This document shows, in pieces, positions 19,987-30,320 of a DNA stretch of 64,000 nt. The DNA lies in NCBI RefSeq assembly GCF_002994745.2, contig NC_037092.1:15181501-15245500 (forward strand). The letters run 5' to 3'. Source of the stretch: Rosa chinensis. Its lineage: Eukaryota; Streptophyta; Magnoliopsida; Rosales; Rosaceae. How positions within the stretch are numbered: the first letter of the stretch is position 1; every line of letters starts with the position of its first letter. The notes under the pieces were generated by a model. It was not told where the DNA came from, did no database searches, and saw nothing but the letters and a program-made list of their open reading frames with translations. The position numbers and the translations under genes were made by a program.

Positions 19987-22900
19987 ATGAGTAGCCTGAA
20001 CAAATTGGACTTTGCTCCATTGGGAACAGCTGGCTCTGAATATCACAAGTGGGTTCGTGATATCAGCCAGCATCTCAAGGCCGATGGAATCTTGGATACG
20101 ATTCTCGAGCCTAGCCAGGATGTGCTAACTGTTGAGCAAGCTCAGGCTTTGGAAGCAAATAGAGCGGCCTTAGAGGCAAATAAGGCGGAAGCCACCATCC
20201 TAATGACTCGTCATATGGATGATTCGCTCAAGTACGAGTGTATGAATGAAGAAGACCCCAGAAGGCTGTGGGTCTCACTCGAAGATAGATTTGGCAACGT
20301 CCGTGACTCCCTGCTTCCTGACCTAGAAGTGAGATGGCATAGCCTCCGCTTCTGTGATTTCAAGTCAGTTCTTGACTACAACTCGGAAGCACTTTGCATT
20401 AAATCCTTAATGGAATTTTGTGGTAAAGAGATCACAAATGCGATGTTGATTGAGAAGACTCTCTCTACTTTCCCTGTCTCTGCATTGATGGTTGCTAAGA
20501 ACTATCGAATCGATGTCACTGCTGCAAGATGAATTACAAGGGTTCATGCTCTCATTGGAGCTATGAATGTCGCTGAAAAGCATGACAACATCCTTGTGAA
20601 GAACTATAATTCGAGATCCGTGGGAACAGAGCATATTCCTAAATCCAATTATAGTCGCGCCCCAAAGAGAGGGTGCCAAGAGCGAAACCCTAATCTTAGG
20701 AATACATTTGGACGTTCTGGTCTATATAATCGCTCTACTTAGGAAGATAATCGCCAAAATAGGCGAACACGGAACCGAAGAGGTAAACATGAAAAGAGAG
20801 AGGGAGGCACCGCCTCTGGCCATGTTGGTGGCGCCACCAACACTAAGAGCCATCTAAATGACGCTTTCAAAGCACCTCAATTAATGGAGTTTGAGCAAAC
20901 AGATGTATGTTCTCAATGTGGAGTGTCTGATCATTAGGCACACATTTGTAGAGCTCGTAGAGAAATTGTCACCACCTACAAAGCATATTGTAAAGCAAGA
21001 GAAGCTCACTATATGGAACAAGAAGATCAAGAAGATGATCTAGAGTGAAGGGTTAAAGACTATAAATCTGACTGGGATCAATAGATCGCCAAATCTTGTT
21101 TAAGTCTTTATTTTTCCAAGAGATGTAATAGGCAATTGCCATATATTTTTGTAGTAAATGCCAATGGTTTAGCTTTTCTTCAAAGTAGGCTCACTCAAAG
21201 TAAGTGTGATGTCTAGGAAGGTTATGAGATTAGTGGTACTTAAGCGAGCCTTGCTCCACCGACATCTCTCTACTCACCTGGTCATATTTATTTTTGAATT
21301 ACTGAAAGAAGTTAGACGACTACCATTGTTTTGCATTAGCTATCATTTTGGATTAGATTTTGTTTAGTCAAAGAGACAAAGATGTAACTCCGTTGGCTTA
21401 TGAATAAAATTTCGAGTTTTTTATGACTCCATTTTGATTCTAAGCATATGACTTTTGTGACTACGATGGCTGGGCCATTAGTATTAATTCAAGGACATGG
21501 AATAGCCCCAGTTCCACTTGCCAAATGACACCTTAATTACTGTCACAGAAACTCTCTACGCTTCTAGGACGAATCACACTATGAATAGTCGACGGATTCC
21601 ATGTGAAAACGCATGTAGAGAACGAAAATGAGTTCCTTTGCTATACCTCTAATGATTGTGAATAAAGGCGCATCTTAGAGAAGTTTATGTGTCTCTCTAG
21701 TGGATTTTATGTCACTATTCGAGATATTAAATCCAATAAAGTTATGAGAGAAGATCTCTTGGATTTAGACACATATTGGCTTTGTCACGACATGATAGAT
21801 CATCCTAGTCATGATATGATGATCCGTCTACTAAAGACTTCACATGGACATCATTCCTTTCGAGCGAAACGAAGCATGAATCAAAAGTTGATTTATGGAC
21901 TAAGTGTGACCGACGCTGCTGCCTAGGGCACCGCCTCCGTCCACCACCAGCCTGGGCTGGCACAGTCCCTATCCATGACACCATGGATAGAATCCATCAT
22001 GGTGATGGTGCCCCAGGTGATGCTGTAATCACCAACTTGCTTTAAATACCGTTTCAGACGCTCAGGCCTAACCAAAATTTTCATTGGTTACTTCTAAAGC
22101 CTCTCGCTCATTTTACAAAGCCCGTTCCTTAGGGAAATTAGGACTAAGACCGTCCTATGAAAAGGAAATGAACATACTCATTCTATTCTTACATAGAATC
22201 CATGGGGATTCTGTGGATTGATTCAACCAACTTGCGGACGCTTAAATATTTCATGATATTGGTTGACACGCAAACACGCTGGTCATGTGTTGTGACATTG
22301 TCCACCTATAAATGCTGCACTCCTAGCACATATCATATGACAACGGGCTCACTCTCCAGATCATCCTATTCAGTCAATTGGATTTGACTATGCTAGAGAG
22401 TTTACATCGAAAGACTTTCGATGGATATTGCAATGGGACTGATGTTGGACATCATATTCCCACGTACACACCCAAATGGTCTTACGGAAACGACTACGAT
22501 GATAGTCCGGAGATTGGTAATGCGCACCAATCTCCTTATATCCGCTTGCGGTGATACAATATCGCATGCAGCTATGCTAATTCGTCTACGACCCACAGCC
22601 ACTCAATGTACCTCTGCGTTACAGCTAGTGACTGGGTACAAGTATCGTACTTACGCATATTTGAGTGAGTCATTTATGTGCCAAATGCGCCACCACAGCG
22701 CTCTATGATGGGTCCTTACAAGACGAATGGGCAACTATGTTGGATTTGAGACTCCAACAATCGTCCGCTACTTAATGCCCTTGCAAGGCGATCTCATTAC
22801 CACTAGATTTGCAGGTTGTCACTTTGATGAGACAATTTTCCCATCATTAGGGGGAGATAAGAACACGGATGTTCAGCAGGAACGACAGGGATTATCGTGG

Positions 22901-24901
22901 CATGTCCCCACTATGTCTCATCTCGATCCCTGTTAAAGTGACGAGATCACACAAATATGCTGCAAACAAACCTGCAAGGATGGACGTCCCTACAAGAGGA
23001 CATAGCGCCACCCTACACGGAGGTGGGCATGGCGCCAACGCCAAAGAGAGTGGCACTCTAGCATTACAGGCCATGGCCCCAGCTAGGATGCGTTGGAGGC
23101 CCGTGAGTTCGAAGGATACTTTGGCACATTCCAATCCTTTGATCATCAAGACTCAAAATCAGTCTTATGAGAATCTTCCGGATTATGGTTATCATTAGGG
23201 ACGCCTCAACGTCAGAACCTATTCCTGAGAATATAGAGCTCTAAAAAAATTACACTAGTGTACATGAGACGTGGGATAGAAACTCCATCATAATTGATGA
23301 TGTAGTTGTGCATTTCGTTGCACATGAGTTTGTTGAGTCAGATGATATCAAACCACGCTCCGTTGATGAATGAATGCCAATGTAGAGAGATTTGGCCTAA
23401 ATGGAAAGATGCGATCTAGGTTAAGATGGATTCTCTAATGAAGAGGAAGGTTTTCGAGCTAGAGATGCCAACACCTCCTAACATAAAACCTGTTGACTAA
23501 TGGGTCTTCATTAGAAAGCGTAGTGAGAAAAAGAGATGGTAATCTCGCCTTATGGCGCAAGGCTTCTCATAAAACGCCCTGAAATCGACTACGATGAGAC
23601 AGATTCTCTCGTATTGGATGTCATTGCACTCCACTACCCTATCAGTTTGGTAGTTTCCGAATAACTGAACATGCAGCTTACAAATGTGGTAACTACGTAT
23701 CTCTATAGGGATCTAGATACGGAATATACATGAAGGTTCATGGTGAACTTCATTTATCCAAGTCAAATGGCTCTAGACCATGGAGCACGTTTACAAATAG
23801 GTTGAAACGCTCGCTAAAATGACTACTTGATTGGGAGGGGATATGCCCACGCGTTTCCAAAACAAGTTTCGGATTCCATCGCAGTTCATGTTGGACATGA
23901 TCTTCATTAGAAGCCCTTAAAGAGTTAAGGGAAACCGCTGAACACTTGAAATCCGATTTTGAGATTAAGGATTATGGGAGAACACGATTATGTCTTAGTT
24001 TGGAACTTGAGCAACGTGTCGATAGATGCTTAGGCATTTTGACAAAGTCAAACCTTCAAGCACCCCCATGATCGTCCGTAGTCTTGATCCTGAAAATGAT
24101 CCTGTTCGTCTAAAGGATGATGACAAAGATGTGCTAGAGATAGAAGTGCCTTACTTAAGTACAATAGGCGCATTATTGTACTTAGCTTAATGCACAATAC
24201 CGGACATCTCATTTGCAGTGAACTTATTAGCTAAGGTATAGCTTTGCGCCAACGCGACGCCATTTTGATTAGTGTAAAATATGTCTTTCAGTACTTGAGA
24301 TGTACGATTAATATGGGCTTATTCTATCCCTAGAGAGAGATGATGGATTCGGATCCATCACACACCAGAAACGCTGCCAACGCTGGCCTGCGTTCTCTAT
24401 CCCCATCCCAAAACGATATAAGTGTTTTGGAAGTTTTGTTGATGCTGGGTACCTCTCTGACCCACACAAAGGTCGCTCCCAAACTGGTTAAGTGTTCACC
24501 ATGGGAAAAGACCATGATATCTTGGAGATCTACAGAACAGACCGTCGCTATATCTTCGAACCATGCAGAGATTATTGCTCTTCACGAAGTAGGTTCGTGA
24601 ATGTTTATGGATTGGATCCATAATCACGCATGTTCAAACAATTGTGTTTTGAAGTCTACCACAAGATGAGCCTACGAGCATTTAGGATAATGTTGTTAGT
24701 TTTGAACAAATGAAGCTAGGCTACATTAAAAACGACAACACCAATCATAATCAGCAACAACAGACTCTCCTCAAGATCAAAGTGAATTAGGTTCAATCTG
24801 AGGAAAATATGGCAGACTTGTTTACTAAGTCATTGCCCAAATCCCCGTTCGAGAAACATGTGGCAAGAATTGGCTTGCGGAAATTATCTGAACCCCCATG
24901 A
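19987..24901 (+). pseudogene. copia gag-pol polyprotein, multiply broken
   Basis: Gag begins at 19987 (MSSLNKLDFAPLGTAGSEYHKW) and is open for about 181 codons before a TGA at 20530. A zinc-knuckle-like CSQCGVSDH follows at about 20910. Pre-integrase/integrase traces are at 21760-22700 (LDLDTYWLCHDMIDHPSHDMMIRLL). Reverse transcriptase traces lie at 23380-24200. The RNase H end is near 24440-24900 (DAGTSLTHTKV-like in place of DAGYLSDPHK, ISSNHAEIIALHE, MADLFTKSLPKSPFEKHV...) and finishes at a TGA at 24899. Stops and frameshifts occur throughout, many of them TAG or TGA where CAG, CGA or TGG would be expected, which suggests cytosine deamination. It cannot produce working enzymes. Confidence 0.85.
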
Positions 24902-25074
24902 TCGTAGTCATCAGGGGGAGATGTCTCCATGTTCACCTCGAAACGTGAAGGGTGTGTTGTGCTCTTTTTCCCCTTCGACCGAGGTTATTTTTGTCCCACT
25001 GGGTTTTTGTTACTCGGCAAGGTTTTTAATGAGGCAACGAGAGAAGCACCGCGTTTGGGCAACACAAGGGGGAG

Positions 25075-25293
25075 TGTTCAAGTAAAACCCTAGTTTGTGT
25101 TTGGCACAAACTCTAAGTTACTTGCTCTAGTGGTAATGGGGTTAAATTAGAAGGATTTAGATTCCTATTCAATGTACGATTACTTTCCCTGTATGATTGA
25201 GATTCTATGCATTGTAATCCTCTATATAAAGAGGCCCCTATTATCAATGAGAATACACAGCAAATTCCTCTCAAATTCAGTTTCTCTACAACA
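25075..25293 (+). repeat. right LTR of copia element 1
   Basis: Same ends and TATA box as the left LTR, preceded by the polypurine tract at 25061-25074. Confidence 0.95.
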
Positions 25294-25461
25294 CTACTAT
25301 ATTTTCACTTCAATTTTCAATTTGGCCTCTTTTTCTCTCCCTCACTCACTCGCCAATGATTATTTGTCTGTGTCACCCCTAGAATATATGTACGAATGTA
25401 TATATGAGCAGGGACACATTTCCACCATAGTTCATTTCTTCATTCTTTTCTATTCTATACA

Positions 25462-25770
25462 ATGAAAATGTTCCAGTCTTATTACTGTTATTAGAACAAC
25501 TTCTTCAGCAGCACTATCTTCTTTCTCATTCTTCTACCAATGTTAGTATCTTCAACCTGCACATTATTCAAAAGCAAGACGAATTGAAGATAGAAACCCA
25601 TCCAAGCAACTGATCATATACAAACCAGCTGCAATATGTTTCAGTTCTGGTTTCTAGAGCACTAGGAGTCTGTCTTCCATTTCTGGGGAAGATCATTATA
25701 CCATTTCGATTTTTCGAACAATATTTTCTTGGCTTGTGATCAGAACATGCAATTTCTTGTTGAAAATTTG
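25462..25770 (+). pseudogene. truncated ZIP transporter pseudogene, copy A
   Basis: From an ATG at 25462 the sequence matches the first exon of the intact ZIP gene at 56129: the FFLILLPMLVSSTC-like signal region, a KQDE motif, and the first membrane segment ending in PFLGK. A stop appears after about nine codons, there are several frameshifts, and the second cysteine codon region is altered. Similarity ends abruptly just after the IPF codons near 25720. The sequence then continues as the 3' flank of the RLP gene on the other strand, exactly as in copy B (48942). So the truncation predates the duplication of A and B. Confidence 0.8.
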
Positions 25771-25939
25771 AAACACGTACATACGAAAAGAAAGAAAAGT
25801 GAGCGAGTTATAATAACATCAAGTTAGCATCATGCTTTACTTGATTTGATTTATTGTCTACAAGTACATTACATTACAGTATTCAAAAGAAAGTACATTA
25901 TACATTATGAGGTAGACTAAACAAGCATCATGCATATTG

Positions 25940-26603
25940 TGTTAGGATTGCGGCTCAATATCTAATTCCTTGTCTGTTTTGGATTCTTTACTTCTGAAGG
26001 CTTTGGGTAAGCAATTCTAGTGTATCTAGGATTTATGGAGTTTTTCCTTAGAAGTAAAGGTTTAGGATTGAAGATCCTATTGGGAGTCGGACTAATCATG
26101 AGCCTATAAATAGTCATTCAGGGTTATTGGTTTGGCGTGTGCTTTCGGAGATTGGAAGACACCATTTAGAGAAGATGTGAGTTGAAAGAGACTCATTCTA
26201 GGAGGTGCCGTTGTGGGTTGAAAGAGACTCATTCTGGAGGGTGCCATTGAGACATTGTTTAGAGAGATCCGTGTGTGGATCAATTGAGAGTTCTGATAAT
26301 TTGAGAAATTTTAGAGAGTTGCAAGCTTTGAGAGATCGGGTGTATTTGGGAATTTTCTATTGAGAATTTGGGTTGTGAGGAGAGAGGTTATTTGAGTGGA
26401 AGAACCAAAACGTTCTTCAAAAAGTTTGTAATCTTCTTCTCGTTTAGTGGATCCACCATCATCATCACCCGGGGACGTAGGTCAACTGTTTGACCGAACC
26501 TCGTCAACAATCTTGTGTTTGCTTGCATAGTTTGTGATTACTGTCTTCATTCGGTTTCGGTCTTGGGTTAGGGAATTTGGAAGGTGACCCGAATTTCCTA
26601 ACA
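25940..26603 (+). mobile_element. solo LTR, 664 bp, TSD TATTG
   Basis: The segment starts TGTTAGGATTG and ends TTTCCTAACA, with inverted ends. It is flanked by TATTG at 25935-25939 and 26604-26608. It is absent at the equivalent place in copy B (about 49380), where the flanking sequences are continuous. A TATAAATA box is at about 26105. No internal region remains. It sits in the 3' flank of the RLP-A pseudogene. Confidence 0.9.
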
Positions 26604-26638
26604 TATTGTATAACAATTTTTATTGTATCTTTACCGGA

Positions 26639-29474
26639 TCAAAGCCTTCCTTGCAAACGAGCTACTTTCAATGCAATTTTCAGTGCGATTCTCTCCTTGA
26701 TGTTGTCACAGAATCGAAAATAGGCATACCTCCATGCCCTCTTTAGGACCAAAGTGCCACAAACAGCCCAGAAGCTTATGACAAACCCGAGGACCATGCT
26801 GATATAGAAACCAAGCTTTCCGCTGTCATCTTCATATTCATTGTCTTCTCCAGGAAAAATTTGTTTTGTTGGTGTGTCATCTCCCTGACACTTGGATAAA
26901 AGAGGGAATCCACAGAGTAATGGATTCCCCACATAGGAGGAATTCTCCAGTGTTTGAAGTTGGGGGCCTGTAGGGATTCTGCCGGAGAGGTTGTTATGAG
27001 ACAAGTTCAATTGAGACAAAAAGGTCAGAGAAGAAAAGCTTTGGGGAATTTGTCCTGAAAGGTCATTAAATGAGAGATCAAGTGTTTCCAACATGCTTAA
27101 GTTTCTGAAGTTGGATGGAATCTTTCCGGTTAACTGGTTTCTTGACAAGTTCAAGAAAACCAATCTGACGAGGGAACTTATTTCTTTAGGAATTTGGCCT
27201 TTTAAATTATTCGACGAAAGATCAATGCTCATTACTAAAGGCAGATTATCAGAATTGCTATATTGAAGTTCTCTTCCTTTCGAGATAATTGTTGTTTGCT
27301 CTTCGTAATAACCGTAGCCATACATAATGGGATGAGCAGACACTAGATTAGTCAAATTACTTAAGCAGTTGGGAATAGTCCCTGAAAAGTCATTATGACC
27401 TAGGTCTAGGATATGAAGTTCTCTGAGATTGCACAATTGTTGAGGAATACTTCCGCTCAGAAAGTTGAATCGCAATTGCAGAATTTGCAATCTAGATAGC
27501 TCTGACCCAATCCATAAAGGTAGGTTTCCAGTAAGTTTGTTGCCACTAAAATCAATATCTCTCAAGTCAGAGCAATTTTTCAATGAAGAAGGAAAACCGC
27601 CAAAATCATTGTCGTTCATCTTCAATACAAATAGAGAACTTCAGACGCCCACTGAACTCGGAATATTACCAGAGAGATTGTTGTTTCCCACATCCACAAC
27701 ACTTATATCTCCGCACAAACTCCAGGATAGGGGAAGCTCTCCGGATAACTGATTGTTTCCTAGAGAAAAAACTTCCATAAATTGCATTTTACATATAGAA
27801 GGTGGAATACTTCCTGTCAAATGATTATCATAGAGGTCCAAGTAGTGCAGAAGAGGAGCGTTAGTGGGAAATAGCTCGAGTGTGCCCTCAAATTGATTAT
27901 GATGCAAATCCATTTCAGTTAGTTTTGGAAACTTGAATGGGAACAGAAGCTTTCCACTGATGTTATTTTTAGGTAAATACAAAGATTCAATTTGGGAAGA
28001 TATCTTCAAGAGCCACTCGTCAGGTATTATACCCGAAATTCCAGTATTTTTAAGCTGAACATCAACTAATTGAGTTTGTGATTGAAGCCATACAGGAAAA
28101 GCGGGACCTACTCGGGTGTTTTCTATGCGCACTGTGTGGAGCTTAAATGGAGGAACCCAGTCATGAGCCACGTCAAAAATGAGGGACGAATTGGTTGCTG
28201 CTCTGTCTCTGCCTATTTGAAAAGCTTCTAATCTCGTGAGGTTTATGAAATGGGATTCAGTTAAAACTCCTTCCCATGAATTCCAAGACAGATCTAGGTC
28301 AACTAGCTGAGAGAGTTGTCCCAAACTTTGAGGATTAATGGAACCATTCATAAGATTAGAAGAGAGGTCCAGTGATTTCAAGGATGAAAAGTTTCCAAGA
28401 GATTCTAGAATTGAGCTAGAAAGAGAATTGGAACTGAGGTCAAGATATTGCAACTCACTTACCATCCCCAATTATCCGAACAGTTTGAGGAACCGCTCAA
28501 AAACTCTTGAAGGTCTCCATAGAAGTTGTTCCCCCAAAGATTTAGTATCTTCAACTTGCACAAATTTCTGATGACATGGGGAATTTGACCTTTGAGGGTC
28601 ATCCCAGATAAATCTAGGTGTTCTAGGTTTTTGAGACTAGAAAATTCATCAAGAAAGGGACCATTGAAAGAAATCTCACTGAGATCAAGTTCTTTTAGGC
28701 TAGTGAGATTAGAAAACCAGCTGGGGAAAGAAGAATTGATAAGATCATTAAATGACATATCAAGGACCAAAATTGATATGAAGTTAATGGTGTCTAGAGA
28801 CAGTGGAAGCTGGTTTACCTTAATATGACAATCAGACAAATGCAACTCTAAGAGTGAAGGAAGCATGTTAACATTATCTAGCCAACTCACTCCTGTGCTG
28901 CTAAGGTTCACTTCTCCAAGATTAAGGTATTTGAGGGAAGAGAGATGAGATAGCCAATTCAAGTTCTTGGAATTGACTTTACCATAAAAAGAACTGAGGT
29001 CAAGATAGTTCAAGTTTGAGAGGTTACCAAAAGAAAATGGAATCTCTCCTCCAAATGATGCAAATGAGAGATTGAGATACCTCAAAGCTGTCCAATGAAC
29101 CTAGGGATGTGAATCCCTTGAAAATCGTTACGGCTTAGATCTAAGTGGTATAAATATTTCAAGCCAAGCAAGGAAGGATTTATCTTACCCATCAAACGAT
29201 GATGTTTATACCGCATGACTTCCAACCTTTTTTCATAGTGGAGATCTCCATATGTATTCCGGAGGTCAATTCTTGCAACGTGGCCGGTTCGATTGGTGCA
29301 AGAAATCCCTCGCCATTGACAGCATGCATGACCCACCCAAGAGTCAAGCCTACCAGATGGATCGACAAGATCTTGTTTGAAGCTGAGAAGAGCTTGTCTC
29401 TCTTCCTCGAAGCATGAGGAGTTGACATTGCTTGGAAGTGCATTCCCCAAACACCAAGAAGCGAAAAATAGCAA
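26639..29474 (-). pseudogene. LRR receptor-like protein (RLP, EIX/Cf type), copy A, broken
   Basis: The minus strand encodes, in order: the end of a signal peptide, an N-terminal LRR cap ([28 protein letters not shown]...CCQWRGISC), about 25 leucine-rich repeats of the plant extracellular type, a spacer island near HPIMYGYGYYEEQTTI, the last repeats, a C-terminal cap (NPLLCGFPLLSKC), an acidic stretch, a membrane helix (FYISMVLGFVISFWAVCGTLVL) and a short cytoplasmic tail ending RLQGRL. This is a surface immune-type receptor without kinase. It is broken by a frameshift at about 29088, a deletion plus frameshift at about 28465, and a stop at 27641-27643. No in-frame ATG remains upstream of [12 protein letters not shown]. 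The gene is single-exon, as is usual in the family. Confidence 0.9.
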
Positions 29475-29479
29475 GAGAA

Positions 29480-29922
29480 GAATGTGAAGAATGAGGTGAG
29501 ATATAGGGTTGGACCGTTGGAGTTAAAATAGTCATTCATAATTTGATGTTGTGTTTGTTGCAGAGATGGTTGGGTACTTGCAGTGAGAACGATAAGTGAA
29601 TTATATAGGACAGTAGAGCTGCGTAAGATCAATAATACCCCAAACAGTAAGATCCACCTTCATCAATATTGATTATTATTATTTTTTTTTTTTGAAAAGA
29701 TCAATTGATTAATTAATTATTCCAAGGTTGGGTAATTAACCGTAATTTGCAATGCCGTCCCACTACTACAGTACTACGGCAGTGGAGCTGCTTTTCCTTT
29801 TTGACTTGGGTCGCCGAGCAATATATGAATTAATTAATGAAATACCCTTTACTCTGAATCTTGTATTCTATTCTTTTAATCTCTTGATTAACATTGCTTA
29901 AAATTTTAATATTTTAGACTAC
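29480..29922. other. 5' flank of RLP-A, A/T-rich, no gene seen
   Basis: This is the upstream region of the RLP-A pseudogene on the minus strand. It holds a T-rich run (29677-29692) and no recognised coding sequence. Open frames opposite RLP-A are antisense by-products. Confidence 0.5.
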
Positions 29923-29997
29923 ATAATTGATAACGTTTTTTTTTTAATCAAAGGAAGTAATTTTATAGATAGAAACTCAATAGAGCTTGGTTACAAG

Positions 29998-30197
29998 TGT
30001 TGGGAAAGTAAATATTGTGTATCATGTATAATAGGAAAGTAGTTTAGCTTAGTTATGCATAGTTATTTGCTACCTTATTTTCTCCTTAATTGTAGAGATT
30101 TGTTTCCTTGTAGAATAGGTACTCTCTTTCTTGTAATCTGTTTATTACCTTGATACGTGAATGAATGATAATCATCTAGCAAAATATCCTCTTTTCA
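29998..30197 (+). repeat. left LTR of copia element 2
   Basis: 200 bp, two mismatches to 34114-34313, followed without gap by the tRNA-iMet primer-binding site. Confidence 0.97.
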
Positions 30198-30320
30198 TGG
30201 TATCAGAGCAGGACTAGAATCCTGACTCCATAGCCGCTGCACCTTGTCTCTAGTGCAACTAATTTTATTCTCATTCCGTTGTACCCTATATCTCGTACAA
30301 CAATCCTCGATCTCGTCTCC

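Larger units (their letters stand above)
18943..25293 (+). mobile_element. Ty1/copia LTR retrotransposon, degenerate interior, TSD CTACT
   Basis: Two 219-bp LTRs (18943-19161 and 25075-25293) start TGTTCAAG and end TACAACA, and differ at about six positions. The 5-bp duplication CTACT flanks the element (18938-18942 and 25294-25298). A priming region (CGTTATCAGCACGAG) follows the left LTR and a purine tract (AACACAAGGGGGAG) precedes the right one. Each LTR has a TATATAAA box. The interior encodes decayed gag, integrase, reverse transcriptase and RNase H in the copia order. It inserted between the upstream region and the first exon of ZIP copy A. Confidence 0.95.

Noticed and set aside
29192..29632. 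146-codon frame overlapping the RLP-A start with an ATG
   Set aside because: It overlaps the RLP signal peptide and LRR cap in another phase and has no homology of its own; it is a shadow of the broken RLP gene.
29998..30220. Reading the LTR of copia 2 as a gene promoter for RLP-A
   Set aside because: The LTR points rightwards, away from RLP-A, and lies beyond a retroposon end; no evidence of read-through.
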